Positions 1-5,467 of a stretch of 6,363 bases of DNA are shown here, in pieces. The DNA is taken from positions 1-6,363 of the forward strand of contig CAYRJN010000211.1 in NCBI GenBank assembly GCA_964424545.1, given 5' to 3'. The stretch's first letter is position 1; every line of letters starts with the position of its first letter. This DNA is from JAUVIB01 sp964424545 (GTDB lineage: Bacteria; Calditrichota; Calditrichia; Calditrichales; Calditrichaceae). The notes below the pieces were generated by a model that ran no database searches, was not told where the DNA came from, and saw only the letters and a program-made list of their open reading frames with translations. The position numbers and the translations under genes were made by a program.

Positions 1-2
1 CG

Positions 3-188
3 CTGGGTCCTGGGTTAGGAAGTAATTTACACATAATTTTAGACTTGACTACTCTAACAGGCTTGAAACATTCATTTTATACGCTATATCTCACTTTGTT
101 CGATGAAATTGACAATGAAAATAATATTGTATCATACAATTATTCCAATATATGGTCTCCTGTTGTCCTTCCTACATGTTTTAAGTAG
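3..188 (+). CDS. Possible C-terminal end of an unidentified protein, cut by the left edge
   Basis: A frame enters from the left edge and stays open for 61 codons before a TAG at 186-188, although the local sequence is AT-rich and stops should be frequent. The encoded residues look mixed and protein-like, with an early LGPGLGS, an acidic stretch FDEIDNEN and a final PTCFK. No start lies in the window, and I recognise no family or motif. If real, this gene would be transcribed toward the thioredoxin-like gene, which reads the opposite way. A 7-bp hairpin (169-191) sits across the stop codon. The same frame is interrupted by only two stops (186 and 210) before the next stop at 300, so a decaying pseudogene is an alternative. 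It could equally be a chance open stretch. Confidence is low because the only evidence is openness and composition. Confidence 0.3.
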   Translation: MGPGLGSNLHIILDLTTLTGLKHSFYTLYLTLFDEIDNENNIVSYNYSNIWSPVVLPTCFK

Positions 189-191
189 GAA
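169..191. repeat. Inverted repeat across the stop of the left-edge open frame
   Basis: TTCCTAC (169-175) and GTAGGAA (185-191) are perfect reverse complements separated by nine bases, giving a 7-bp hairpin. The repeat spans the TAG at 186-188. Neither side is followed by a run of T, so it is not a standard intrinsic terminator. It could be a weak 3' end structure or a small binding site. Confidence 0.35.
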
Positions 192-620
192 TCTAAATCT
201 TACTATTCATGATTTAGTTTATCCGATCCATCGGAGCATGACACCTTGATGATTCTATCCACACTTTTTTCATTAATCGCTTTGCGAAGTTATATTCATT
301 GAATTAAAATTTAAAAAACATTTTTTTTCATTTATGAATAATAAGATGAAAAAGCCATTCATTTACAAGGATTTGATATTTCTTCTTCATGCAACAATAA
401 AGGTTACCGCTTGTATTTATCGGGAGCGCATAGAGAAGTAAAGAGATTCGAAATATTACCGCCATGTAACTGCCTCCCTTTCTACTTTCAAGAAAGAATT
501 ATATAATGGAATAATATCCGTTAAATTCTATTATTTTGCAAGAAAAATTGGTAGCTTCAAGATATACGAATCGAACAACAAATAATTATTCACGTTTAAT
601 TGAGTTCGACCTTAATAATT
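189..620. other. AT-rich stretch with no recognisable gene
   Basis: About 430 bases with no long open frame on either strand and no RNA gene that I recognise. It contains a 14-base inverted repeat, TCCGAT-CC-ATCGGA (222-235), a run of eight T (321-328), and an AT-only inverted repeat, AATAATA (510-516) with TATTATT (529-535). A plus-strand frame at 345-506 is open for 53 codons but has no ATG of its own and no ribosome binding site. There is no convincing terminator for the thioredoxin-like gene ending at 621; the nearest pairing, TCGAAC (571-576) with GTTCGA (604-609), has a long loop. The composition is clearly more AT-rich than the genes to the right, as expected for non-coding or decayed sequence. 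Confidence 0.6.
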
Positions 621-935
621 TCAGCTTTCCAAAACAGAAAGCATTTTATGAATTTCTTTCTCAAAATCGGTCATGGAAAAATGGCGGCTGAAACGTTTTA
701 CTTCGCGTCCGTCAAAAAAAATAATGATGGTGGGTACGGCAAAGACGAGATATTGACCGCTTACTTCAGGATTTTGATGAGTGTCTACATAGAGAAAACC
801 AATATTTTCGTATTGCCTGACGTATTTTTCCACTTTTGGTCGCAGAACTTTACAAACATTACATTCAGGATAAGAAAAATAGGTTACGATTAATTCCCTT
901 GTTTTTATTTTATCAAATATTTCTTCCGATGTCAT
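621..935 (-). CDS. Small thioredoxin-fold protein with CNVC active site
   Basis: Encodes 104 residues, the usual size of a stand-alone thioredoxin domain. The strand-helix pattern around residues 14-30 carries a C25-N-V-C28 redox motif in the context PECNVCKV. The cis-proline motif VPT at 67-69 precedes the strand TIIIFFDG, as in thioredoxins. The usual Trp and Gly-Pro of WCGPC are absent, so its redox potential and partners probably differ from classical thioredoxin. There is no signal peptide or membrane segment, so it is probably cytoplasmic. The frame extends upstream to a TTG at 954-956, but those codons come from the T-tract of the preceding terminator, so I place the start at the ATG (933-935). 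A weak GGGA lies eight bases before it. The gene follows the acyl-CoA dehydrogenase in the same direction but beyond its terminator, so it needs readthrough or its own promoter. The family assignment is firm; its substrate is unknown. Confidence 0.87.
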   Translation of the reverse strand: MTSEEIFDKIKTRELIVTYFSYPECNVCKVLRPKVEKYVRQYENIGFLYVDTHQNPEVSGQYLVFAVPTIIIFFDGREVKRFSRHFSMTDFEKEIHKMLSVLES

Positions 936-950
936 AGAATATTTCCCACA

Positions 951-986
951 AAACAAAAGCGCCTCCGGCCGATGAAACGGAGGCGC
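951..986 (-). terminator. Intrinsic terminator of the etfB-etfA-acyl-CoA dehydrogenase operon
   Basis: On the minus strand a perfect 9-bp GC-rich stem (CGGAGGCGC's complement pair, arms 978-986 and 959-967) encloses a ten-base loop (968-977) and is followed by TTTTGTTT (958-951). It begins 25 bases after the dehydrogenase stop codon. The plus-strand side lacks a T-run, so termination is directed to minus-strand transcripts. The T-tract lies only 15 bases before the ATG of the thioredoxin-like gene. Confidence 0.88.
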
Positions 987-997
987 CTGTATTTCAC

Positions 998-1013
998 AAA
1001 TAAACTTTTATTT
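998..1013. repeat. AT inverted repeat overlapping the dehydrogenase stop codon
   Basis: AAATAAA (998-1004) and TTTATTT (1007-1013) are perfect reverse complements with two bases between them. The repeat overlaps the dehydrogenase stop codon (1012-1014) and lies just upstream of the terminator stem. It is AT-only and may be incidental. Confidence 0.3.
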
Positions 1014-2733
1014 AAATTAGAATCTCGTCGGCGTGCAAGAGATCGGAGAATTGTTCATTTTTAATCGCTTCGTAATTTTTACGAGCCAAAGCCGACGCGC
1101 TGACGATATAACGGTTAGCGATAAATACTTTCCGATCGTTGATTTCCGCTTCATCAAGCAACAAATAACCGACTACCAGATAGCTATACATTTCAACCAA
1201 TTCTTTGGCAGCCACATCCTGAAAATATTTATCATTTTTATCGTTAACAAATTTCAGTCCTTCATAAAAAAGTTCCCTAATTTCTTTTAAGCGGTCCGCT
1301 AAACCTGCCAAACTGCCTTTATAACTCTTTTCCTCTTTTTCGTCAAAACGTTTGGCAAGAATATCGTTAATCACGCCGCCGATTGCCGCAACAATTTGCA
1401 ACTGAGACGTCCCTTCGTAAATATTGGTAATACGGGCATCACGCGCCAGGCGTTCAACGTTAAATTCTTTCATATACCCTGTTCCACCGTGAATTTGCAA
1501 AGAATCATAAGTAATTTTATTAGCCGATTCCGTTAATATATATTTAGTCATCGGCGTCAGCAGTGCGGCAATTTTCGCCGCTTCTTTTTGTTTTGCAGAT
1601 TCTTCTTGAAAGGCTTTTCCCTGCGCTTTTAAATGCTCGATGCGTTCAATTAATTTATCGCGGCGGTCGACCCACTTGGACGTTTCATAAATAAGCGAAC
1701 GGTTGCTTTCCAATGTTACGCGCATATCAATAAGCATATTGGTAACTACGGGTATATCATAGATGGGTTTACCGAACTGTTCGCGCGCTTTGGCATAACT
1801 GAGCGCTTCTTCATAGGCCGCCTGTGATATACCGAGCGCCTGCGCCGATACGCCTAATCTGGCACCGTTCATCAAATCCATTACATACTTAATCAAGCCG
1901 AACTTGCGTTTGCCGACCAATTGCGCCGGCGTGTTATTAAATTGCAGCTCTGTAGTGGGCGAACCGTGAATACCGAGTTTATTCTCTATACGCCGAACTT
2001 TAATGGTATCATCGCCGTAACAGACAAACATGCTCAAACCACGTCCGTCTTTTGTTCCGGCTTCGGAGCGTGCCAGCACCAGTAAAATATCGCCGTTGCC
2101 ATTAGTTATAAAACGTTTAACGCCGTGCAGGAACCAATTCCCTTCTTCGTCCTGCCAAGCTTGCAGATTTACGGCTTGTAAATCGGAACCGGCGTCCGGT
2201 TCGGTTAATGCCATGGCGCCTGTAGCTTCTCCACTGGCAAATTTAGGTAAAAATTCCGCTTTTTGTTCTTCGTTAGAAAACTTATTAATGGTTTCGGCTA
2301 TATCCTGTAAACCGAATATATTCATCAGTGAAGCGTCCGCCCGCGAAATCATCTCAATGGCCATGGTATAAACAGTTGTCGGAAAATTCAACCCGCCGTA
2401 TTTTCTCGGCAAAGTAAAGCCCATTAAATCGGCCATGGATAGCTGTCGCAGCGCTTCCTCCGTTCCCTTAGCGTAAGCAACCTTACCGTCGTTGAAATGT
2501 GCGCCTTCCTCGTCCACTTCCGAAGCCAATGGCGCAATAACATTACCGGCAATATCGCCCGCTATCTCTAATGTTTTTCTATAATTATCCATCGCATCCC
2601 GAACGTCTTTGGGCGCATAATTGTAGGTTTTGGCCTCTTCAAAATCGCCCTCGGTCAGTTCGATGATATCTTCCATATTCAAATTTTCAAACTGGAAAAC
2701 AATATCTTTATTATCGCTGAAAAAATTAGGCAT
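1012..2733 (-). CDS. Acyl-CoA dehydrogenase, long form (573 aa)
   Basis: FAD enzyme expected to remove hydrogens from C2-C3 of an acyl-CoA, or run in reverse, exchanging electrons with ETF. Family landmarks appear in order: TEPDAGSD (177-184), YAKAREQFGKPI (313-324), the QIHGGTGY segment (413-420) and NIYEGTSQLQ (437-446). By family knowledge Glu440 in YEGTSQ is the catalytic base, as in short- and medium-chain enzymes. At 573 residues it is far longer than the usual 380. The extra length is a charged, probably helical insert near 353-386, a C-terminal extension from about 455, and an N-terminal segment of roughly 40 residues. From memory, anaerobic Bacteroidota carry dehydrogenases of this length and N-terminal style next to etfBA. 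The start ATG is preceded by AGAGG, whose first bases lie in the etfA stop. The acyl chain specificity cannot be read from the sequence. The terminator follows 25 bases after the stop. Confidence 0.95.
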   Translation of the reverse strand: MPNFFSDNKDIVFQFENLNMEDIIELTEGDFEEAKTYNYAPKDVRDAMDNYRKTLEIAGDIAGNVIAPLASEVDEEGAHFNDGKVAYAKGTEEALRQLSMADLMGFTLPRKYGGLNFPTTVYTMAIEMISRADASLMNIFGLQDIAETINKFSNEEQKAEFLPKFASGEATGAMALTEPDAGSDLQAVNLQAWQDEEGNWFLHGVKRFITNGNGDILLVLARSEAGTKDGRGLSMFVCYGDDTIKVRRIENKLGIHGSPTTELQFNNTPAQLVGKRKFGLIKYVMDLMNGARLGVSAQALGISQAAYEEALSYAKAREQFGKPIYDIPVVTNMLIDMRVTLESNRSLIYETSKWVDRRDKLIERIEHLKAQGKAFQEESAKQKEAAKIAALLTPMTKYILTESANKITYDSLQIHGGTGYMKEFNVERLARDARITNIYEGTSQLQIVAAIGGVINDILAKRFDEKEEKSYKGSLAGLADRLKEIRELFYEGLKFVNDKNDKYFQDVAAKELVEMYSYLVVGYLLLDEAEINDRKVFIANRYIVSASALARKNYEAIKNEQFSDLLHADEILI

Positions 2734-2737
2734 AACA

Positions 2738-2742
2738 ACCTC
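2738..2742 (-). promoter_or_regulatory. Ribosome binding site of the acyl-CoA dehydrogenase gene
   Basis: GAGG followed by T, ending five bases or fewer before the ATG at 2733. Its first G is the last base of the etfA TAG stop (2742-2744). The overlap suggests that ribosomes finishing etfA can restart here. Confidence 0.55.
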
Positions 2743-3761
2743 TATTTTAATTTGTTTTTATACGCTTCGATAAATTTGGGAATAACTTCCTCCACATCTC
2801 CTACAATCCCGTAATGGCAGACCTCAAAAATCGGCGCTTCGGGATCATTGTTTATGGCAATAATTTTATTGGATTCATCCATTCCGGCGCGATGCTGAAT
2901 AGCGCCCGATATACCACAGGCGATATACAATTTTGGTCGAACGGTCACGCCGGTCTGACCCACCTGCCGTTCATGTTCGACAAACCCGGCATCCACTGCC
3001 GCGCGGCTTCCGGCAACTTCGCCTCCTATGGTTTCCGCCAGATCATAAATAAGCGAAAAGTTTTCTTTGGAACCCATTCCGTAACCGCCGGCCACAATAA
3101 TTGAGGCGGCTTTCAGGTTCACTTTGCTCTCTTCCTGATGACGATCGATAATTTCTATCATCCTATCAATTTCATCGGGAACATATTCGATTTTTTCCAC
3201 CTTACCCTTTACCGGTTTATCCAACGGCGACATTTCCATCACGCCTTCACGCACTGTGGCCATCTGCACCGGGTTATCCGGCGTGATGATGGTAGCGATT
3301 ATATTACCGCCGAAAGCCGGACGAATCTGCAAAAGCAACTGCTTATACTCTTTTTTCTGATATATCACATCGGCAATTTGTAAATTTGTACAATCGGCCG
3401 TTAACCCGCTTACCGTATTGGAGGCTACTCGGGGCGCAATATCCCGCCCGATAAAAGTAGCGCCAAACAGCACGATGCGCGGCTTCCGCTCTGTAACCAG
3501 TTCGGAAACAAGTCGGCTGTAAGGCATTGTTCTGTACTCCTCGAGTTCGGCGTGGTCAATCACCAAAGCCTCTTGAGCACCGTAGCGAACAGTTTGTTGT
3601 ACAACATCGTCCATTTTATGGCCGATAATCACGGCTTTTAAAATCCCGTTTAACTCTTTTGCCAATTTGCGTCCCTTGGAAAGCAACTCGAAACTTACAT
3701 CGGCCACTTTACCGGAACGTTGTTCTATAAAAACCCATACTTCATTTGATAACTTTTTCAT
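2742..3761 (-). CDS. etfA: Electron transfer flavoprotein alpha subunit
   Basis: Large subunit of the ETF heterodimer, carrying FAD and exchanging electrons with acyl-CoA dehydrogenase. The N-terminal ETF domain occupies about residues 5-200, with GATFIGRDIAPRVA (100-113), TADCT (121-125) and IRPAFGGNI (146-154). The C-terminal FAD domain runs from about 217 to the end, with GSRAAVDAG (251-259), QVGQTGVTVRPKLYIACGIS (266-285), GAIQHRAGM (286-294) and AINNDPEAPIF (302-312). By family knowledge the Arg of SRAAVD, the QTG segment and the GISGAIQH loop surround the FAD. At 339 residues it is near normal length. It follows etfB after 8 bases and precedes the dehydrogenase by 8 bases, so the three should be one transcript. 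Its wording is close to what I recall for Porphyromonas EtfA. Bifurcation cannot be judged from these motifs alone. Confidence 0.97.
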   Translation of the reverse strand: MKKLSNEVWVFIEQRSGKVADVSFELLSKGRKLAKELNGILKAVIIGHKMDDVVQQTVRYGAQEALVIDHAELEEYRTMPYSRLVSELVTERKPRIVLFGATFIGRDIAPRVASNTVSGLTADCTNLQIADVIYQKKEYKQLLLQIRPAFGGNIIATIITPDNPVQMATVREGVMEMSPLDKPVKGKVEKIEYVPDEIDRMIEIIDRHQEESKVNLKAASIIVAGGYGMGSKENFSLIYDLAETIGGEVAGSRAAVDAGFVEHERQVGQTGVTVRPKLYIACGISGAIQHRAGMDESNKIIAINNDPEAPIFEVCHYGIVGDVEEVIPKFIEAYKNKLK

Positions 3762-3767
3762 AGTAAA

Positions 3768-3772
3768 CCTTA
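3768..3772 (-). promoter_or_regulatory. Ribosome binding site of etfA, overlapping the etfB stop
   Basis: TAAGG, in which TAA (3770-3772) is the etfB stop codon and AAGG is the Shine-Dalgarno core, six bases before the etfA ATG. The shared bases point to coupled translation of the two subunits. Confidence 0.6.
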
Positions 3773-4660
3773 TCCAAAAATATGATCTTCCATTAATTTG
3801 TCAACGAGATAACCCAAGCCCTCTTTATCGGGAGAAATTTTCTCGTGTTCACCGCCGGCTAAAATAACCGATTCGATTTTGTGTACTTTTGTCGGCGAGC
3901 CGGAAATGCCGCATCGTTCAACGTCAACATTCAAATCTTCCGTTGTCAAAGTCGGAATAAAAAGGCCGTTTGTTTTATACTCTTCTATCAAATCATCGAG
4001 AATCAACAAGGGATTATTTTCTGCCATTTTTTCGATTTCCAACAGGGATTTGGCATTTTTATAAGCCATGGCCAATTTCGCTTTAAACGGTCTCGGCGCC
4101 GCAGCTTCTTTGATTACGGTGATCAAAACCGGCATAGCCGATTTCAGAGTTTCGTTCCCGCCGTCAATGCGGCGCTTTATGGTTACGCTGTCTTTTTTTA
4201 CGTCGATGATTTCTTCAGCGTAGGTAACCTGGGGAACACCCAATTTCTCGGCTGTTTGCGGGCCTACCTGCGCCGTATCGCCGTCAATAGCCTGACGTCC
4301 TGCAAAAATAAAATCATACGGAGCGAATTGTTTTATCGTTTGGCTTAAGACATAAGAAGTCGCTAAAGTATCGGCGCCTGCAAACTTACGGTCGGTAACA
4401 AGACAAACTTCGTCGGCGCCCATAAAAAGACATTCCCGTAATAAATCGGATGCTTTTGGAGGCCCCATCGTAACGGCCGTTACCTTGCCGCCGTAACGCT
4501 CTTTTACCTGAAGCGCCAGTTCCAAAGCCACCTTATCTTCCGGATTAAATACAGCCGGCAGTTTGGCGCGGTTTACCGTTCCGTCCGCTTTCATTACATC
4601 GCCGGATATGTTCGCCGTATCCGGTACCTGTTTCACTAAAACAATAGAATGATAACTCAT
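3770..4660 (-). CDS. etfB: Electron transfer flavoprotein beta subunit
   Basis: Small subunit of ETF, pairing with the EtfA encoded next. The ETF signature is clear: KQVPDT near the N-terminus (10-15), FNPEDKVALELAL (38-50), VTMGPPKASDLLRECLFMGA (63-82), then AGRQAIDGDTAQVGPQ (120-135), whose DGDTAQVGPQ binds the nucleotide (AMP, or a second FAD in bifurcating ETFs). The segment GISGSPTKV (251-259) matches the conserved GSPT element. At 296 residues it exceeds the common 250-265. The extra length is mostly a segment near 205-240 (LEIEKMAENNPLLILDD onward) between the core and GSPT, plus a slightly longer C-terminus. The ATG is preceded by AAGGAA (4665-4670), four bases away. It is the first gene of the operon after a 303-base gap, so the operon promoter is expected there. 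Confidence 0.96.
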   Translation of the reverse strand: MSYHSIVLVKQVPDTANISGDVMKADGTVNRAKLPAVFNPEDKVALELALQVKERYGGKVTAVTMGPPKASDLLRECLFMGADEVCLVTDRKFAGADTLATSYVLSQTIKQFAPYDFIFAGRQAIDGDTAQVGPQTAEKLGVPQVTYAEEIIDVKKDSVTIKRRIDGGNETLKSAMPVLITVIKEAAAPRPFKAKLAMAYKNAKSLLEIEKMAENNPLLILDDLIEEYKTNGLFIPTLTTEDLNVDVERCGISGSPTKVHKIESVILAGGEHEKISPDKEGLGYLVDKLMEDHIFG

Positions 4661-4664
4661 ATTA

Positions 4665-4670
4665 TTCCTT
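4665..4670 (-). promoter_or_regulatory. Ribosome binding site of etfB
   Basis: AAGGAA on the minus strand, four bases before the ATG at 4660. It is a good Shine-Dalgarno match and supports this start for EtfB. Confidence 0.6.
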
Positions 4671-4697
4671 ATCGTTATTTTTTGTTAAAATATGGAA

Positions 4698-4726
4698 ATT
4701 ATAAATTAAAATAATTTTAATAATAA
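4698..4726 (-). promoter_or_regulatory. Candidate promoter of the etfB-etfA-dehydrogenase operon
   Basis: A perfect TATAAT lies at 4698-4703 on the minus strand, with TTATTA (4721-4726) 17 bases upstream as a weak -35. Transcription would start near 4690, leaving a leader of about 30 bases. The region is so AT-rich that TATAAT can occur by chance, and Bacteroidota use a different -7/-33 consensus, so this is only a candidate. Confidence 0.35.
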
Positions 4727-4754
4727 TTCAAGTTTATGAAAAATTTAATATTCA

Positions 4755-4778
4755 CCAATTGTAAGTTTTTTCCAATTG
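4755..4778. repeat. Direct repeat CCAATTG upstream of etfB
   Basis: CCAATTG occurs at 4755-4761 and again at 4772-4778, 17 bases apart start to start. Each copy contains the palindrome CAATTG. The spacing and palindromic cores would suit paired protein binding, but AT-rich sequence makes chance likely. Confidence 0.35.
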
Positions 4779-4799
4779 CATCAAATTTAATTTAAACGA

Positions 4800-4813
4800 T
4801 TTTAACTTTTAAC
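4800..4813. repeat. Tandem TTTTAAC repeat
   Basis: Two adjacent copies of TTTTAAC (4800-4806 and 4807-4813), with a partial TTAAC at 4824-4828. The reverse complement GTTAAAA also occurs at 4684-4690. These lie in the control region before etfB; their role is unknown. Confidence 0.3.
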
Positions 4814-4839
4814 TAAAAAATACTTAACGCTGATATTCC

Positions 4840-4861
4840 GGCAAACAAAATTTAATTTGCC
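4840..4861. repeat. Inverted repeat GGCAAA-N10-TTTGCC, possible operator
   Basis: GGCAAA (4840-4845) and TTTGCC (4856-4861) are perfect reverse complements with ten AT-rich bases between them, a 22-base layout like that of a dimeric regulator site. It lies about 180 bases before etfB in an otherwise AT-rich gap. No regulator gene is in the window. A chance hairpin cannot be excluded. Confidence 0.35.
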
Positions 4862-4935
4862 ACTTTTCGAAAGGCCTGTTCAATGACGGCGCCCAAAAAA
4901 GAGGGAATAAATATCTTAGTTATAGATCAATTTAA

Positions 4936-4958
4936 AAATTTTTTAATATGAAAAATTT
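4936..4958 (-). terminator. Weak AT-only hairpin after the SLOG gene
   Basis: AAATTTTT (4936-4943) and AAAAATTT (4951-4958) can pair as an 8-bp stem with a seven-base loop, five bases after the SLOG stop. There is no GC in the stem and only a short T-run follows on the minus strand. It may terminate weakly or not at all. Confidence 0.2.
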
Positions 4959-4963
4959 CGTAT

Positions 4964-5467
4964 CTACAGTGATGCCAGATATTTTTCAACTTCTTCGATA
5001 TCTTCAACGGCGATATAAGCGCCGCCCTTTCGCTCATCCGGCCTTGTGCCGGCCAAGCGCTTGGCCCAGCCGCCGAAACGCGTAATGCACAAAACGGTTT
5101 TGCCCTTCTGCCAGGCAAAAGCCAGCTCGGAAAGCGTCCCCGAACCGCCGCCGGCCGCAATAATAATATCTGCCGAATTGACGATGATAATATTGCGGGC
5201 AATGCCCATACCAGTGGGAATGGCAATGTCTATAAATGGATTTGCGTCGTCCGAATCGTCGCCCGGCAAAATAGCGACTGTTTGTCCTGAAAACGTTTCG
5301 GACGAACGTTTTACTCCCTTACAAACCGCTTCCATAAACCCTCCGAGTCCCCCGCAAATAATCACGCGTTCTTTATGGGCTATTTTTTTGCCCAGTTTCA
5401 CTGAAAATTCATAGAGTTCCGACGTACATAATGCGCGATTCGGACCGATAACACCGATTTTTTTCAC
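4964..5467 (-). CDS. SLOG / TIGR00725-type Rossmann nucleotide-binding protein (DprA/LOG-related)
   Basis: 167 residues, a single Rossmann-like SLOG domain and nothing else. It opens with KKIGVIGPN (2-10). It then has ICGGLGGFMEAVCKG (37-51), PTGMGIARN (84-92) and AAGGGSGTLSELAFA (104-118). The last corresponds to the PGGxGTxxE motif of LOG phosphoribohydrolases, but with AGGG in place of PGG; Glu114 is kept. By family knowledge such proteins bind nucleotides or related ligands. TIGR00725 members are related to DprA and LOG and have no settled function, so I do not claim cytokinin-type hydrolysis. Soluble, with no signal peptide. The start is GTG (5465-5467), overlapping the rmuC TAG by one base, with a strong AGGAGGA six bases upstream. 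It should therefore be co-transcribed and coupled with rmuC. The fold assignment is confident; the role is not. Confidence 0.88.
   Translation of the reverse strand: MKKIGVIGPNRALCTSELYEFSVKLGKKIAHKERVIICGGLGGFMEAVCKGVKRSSETFSGQTVAILPGDDSDDANPFIDIAIPTGMGIARNIIIVNSADIIIAAGGGSGTLSELAFAWQKGKTVLCITRFGGWAKRLAGTRPDERKGGAYIAVEDIEEVEKYLASL

Noticed and set aside
103..248. Plus-strand frame starting at ATG 103 (about 48 codons)
   Set aside because: No ribosome binding site, hydrophobic low-information translation, and it overlaps the longer left-edge frame.
1..620. CRISPR array, tRNA or insertion-sequence ends in the left flank
   Set aside because: No regularly spaced repeats, no cloverleaf-like sequence and no paired terminal inverted repeats were seen; only isolated short hairpins.
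600..893. Plus-strand open frame of 97 codons antisense to the thioredoxin-like gene
   Set aside because: The opposite strand encodes a clear thioredoxin fold with CxxC and cis-Pro motifs; the antisense peptide shows no motif or ribosome binding site.
933..956. Upstream TTG start giving the thioredoxin-like protein seven extra residues
   Set aside because: The added codons are formed by the terminator T-tract, and no ribosome binding site precedes the TTG; the internal ATG fits the family start better.
3881..4348. Plus-strand open frame of 155 codons within etfB
   Set aside because: It lies wholly opposite conserved EtfB sequence and its translation is rich in Phe and Arg without any recognisable motif; a shadow of the real gene.
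4883..4951. Plus-strand mini-ORF of 22 codons (MTAPKKEGINILVIDQ...) with AAGG upstream
   Set aside because: Its start resembles a response-regulator N-terminus (ILVID) and there is a possible ribosome binding site, but it is too short for a domain and has no other support; probably chance.
4927..5226. Minus-strand 99-codon frame overlapping the SLOG gene in another frame
   Set aside because: The composition is Arg-, Pro- and Ala-rich as expected of an out-of-frame reading, and the SLOG motifs are in the other frame.
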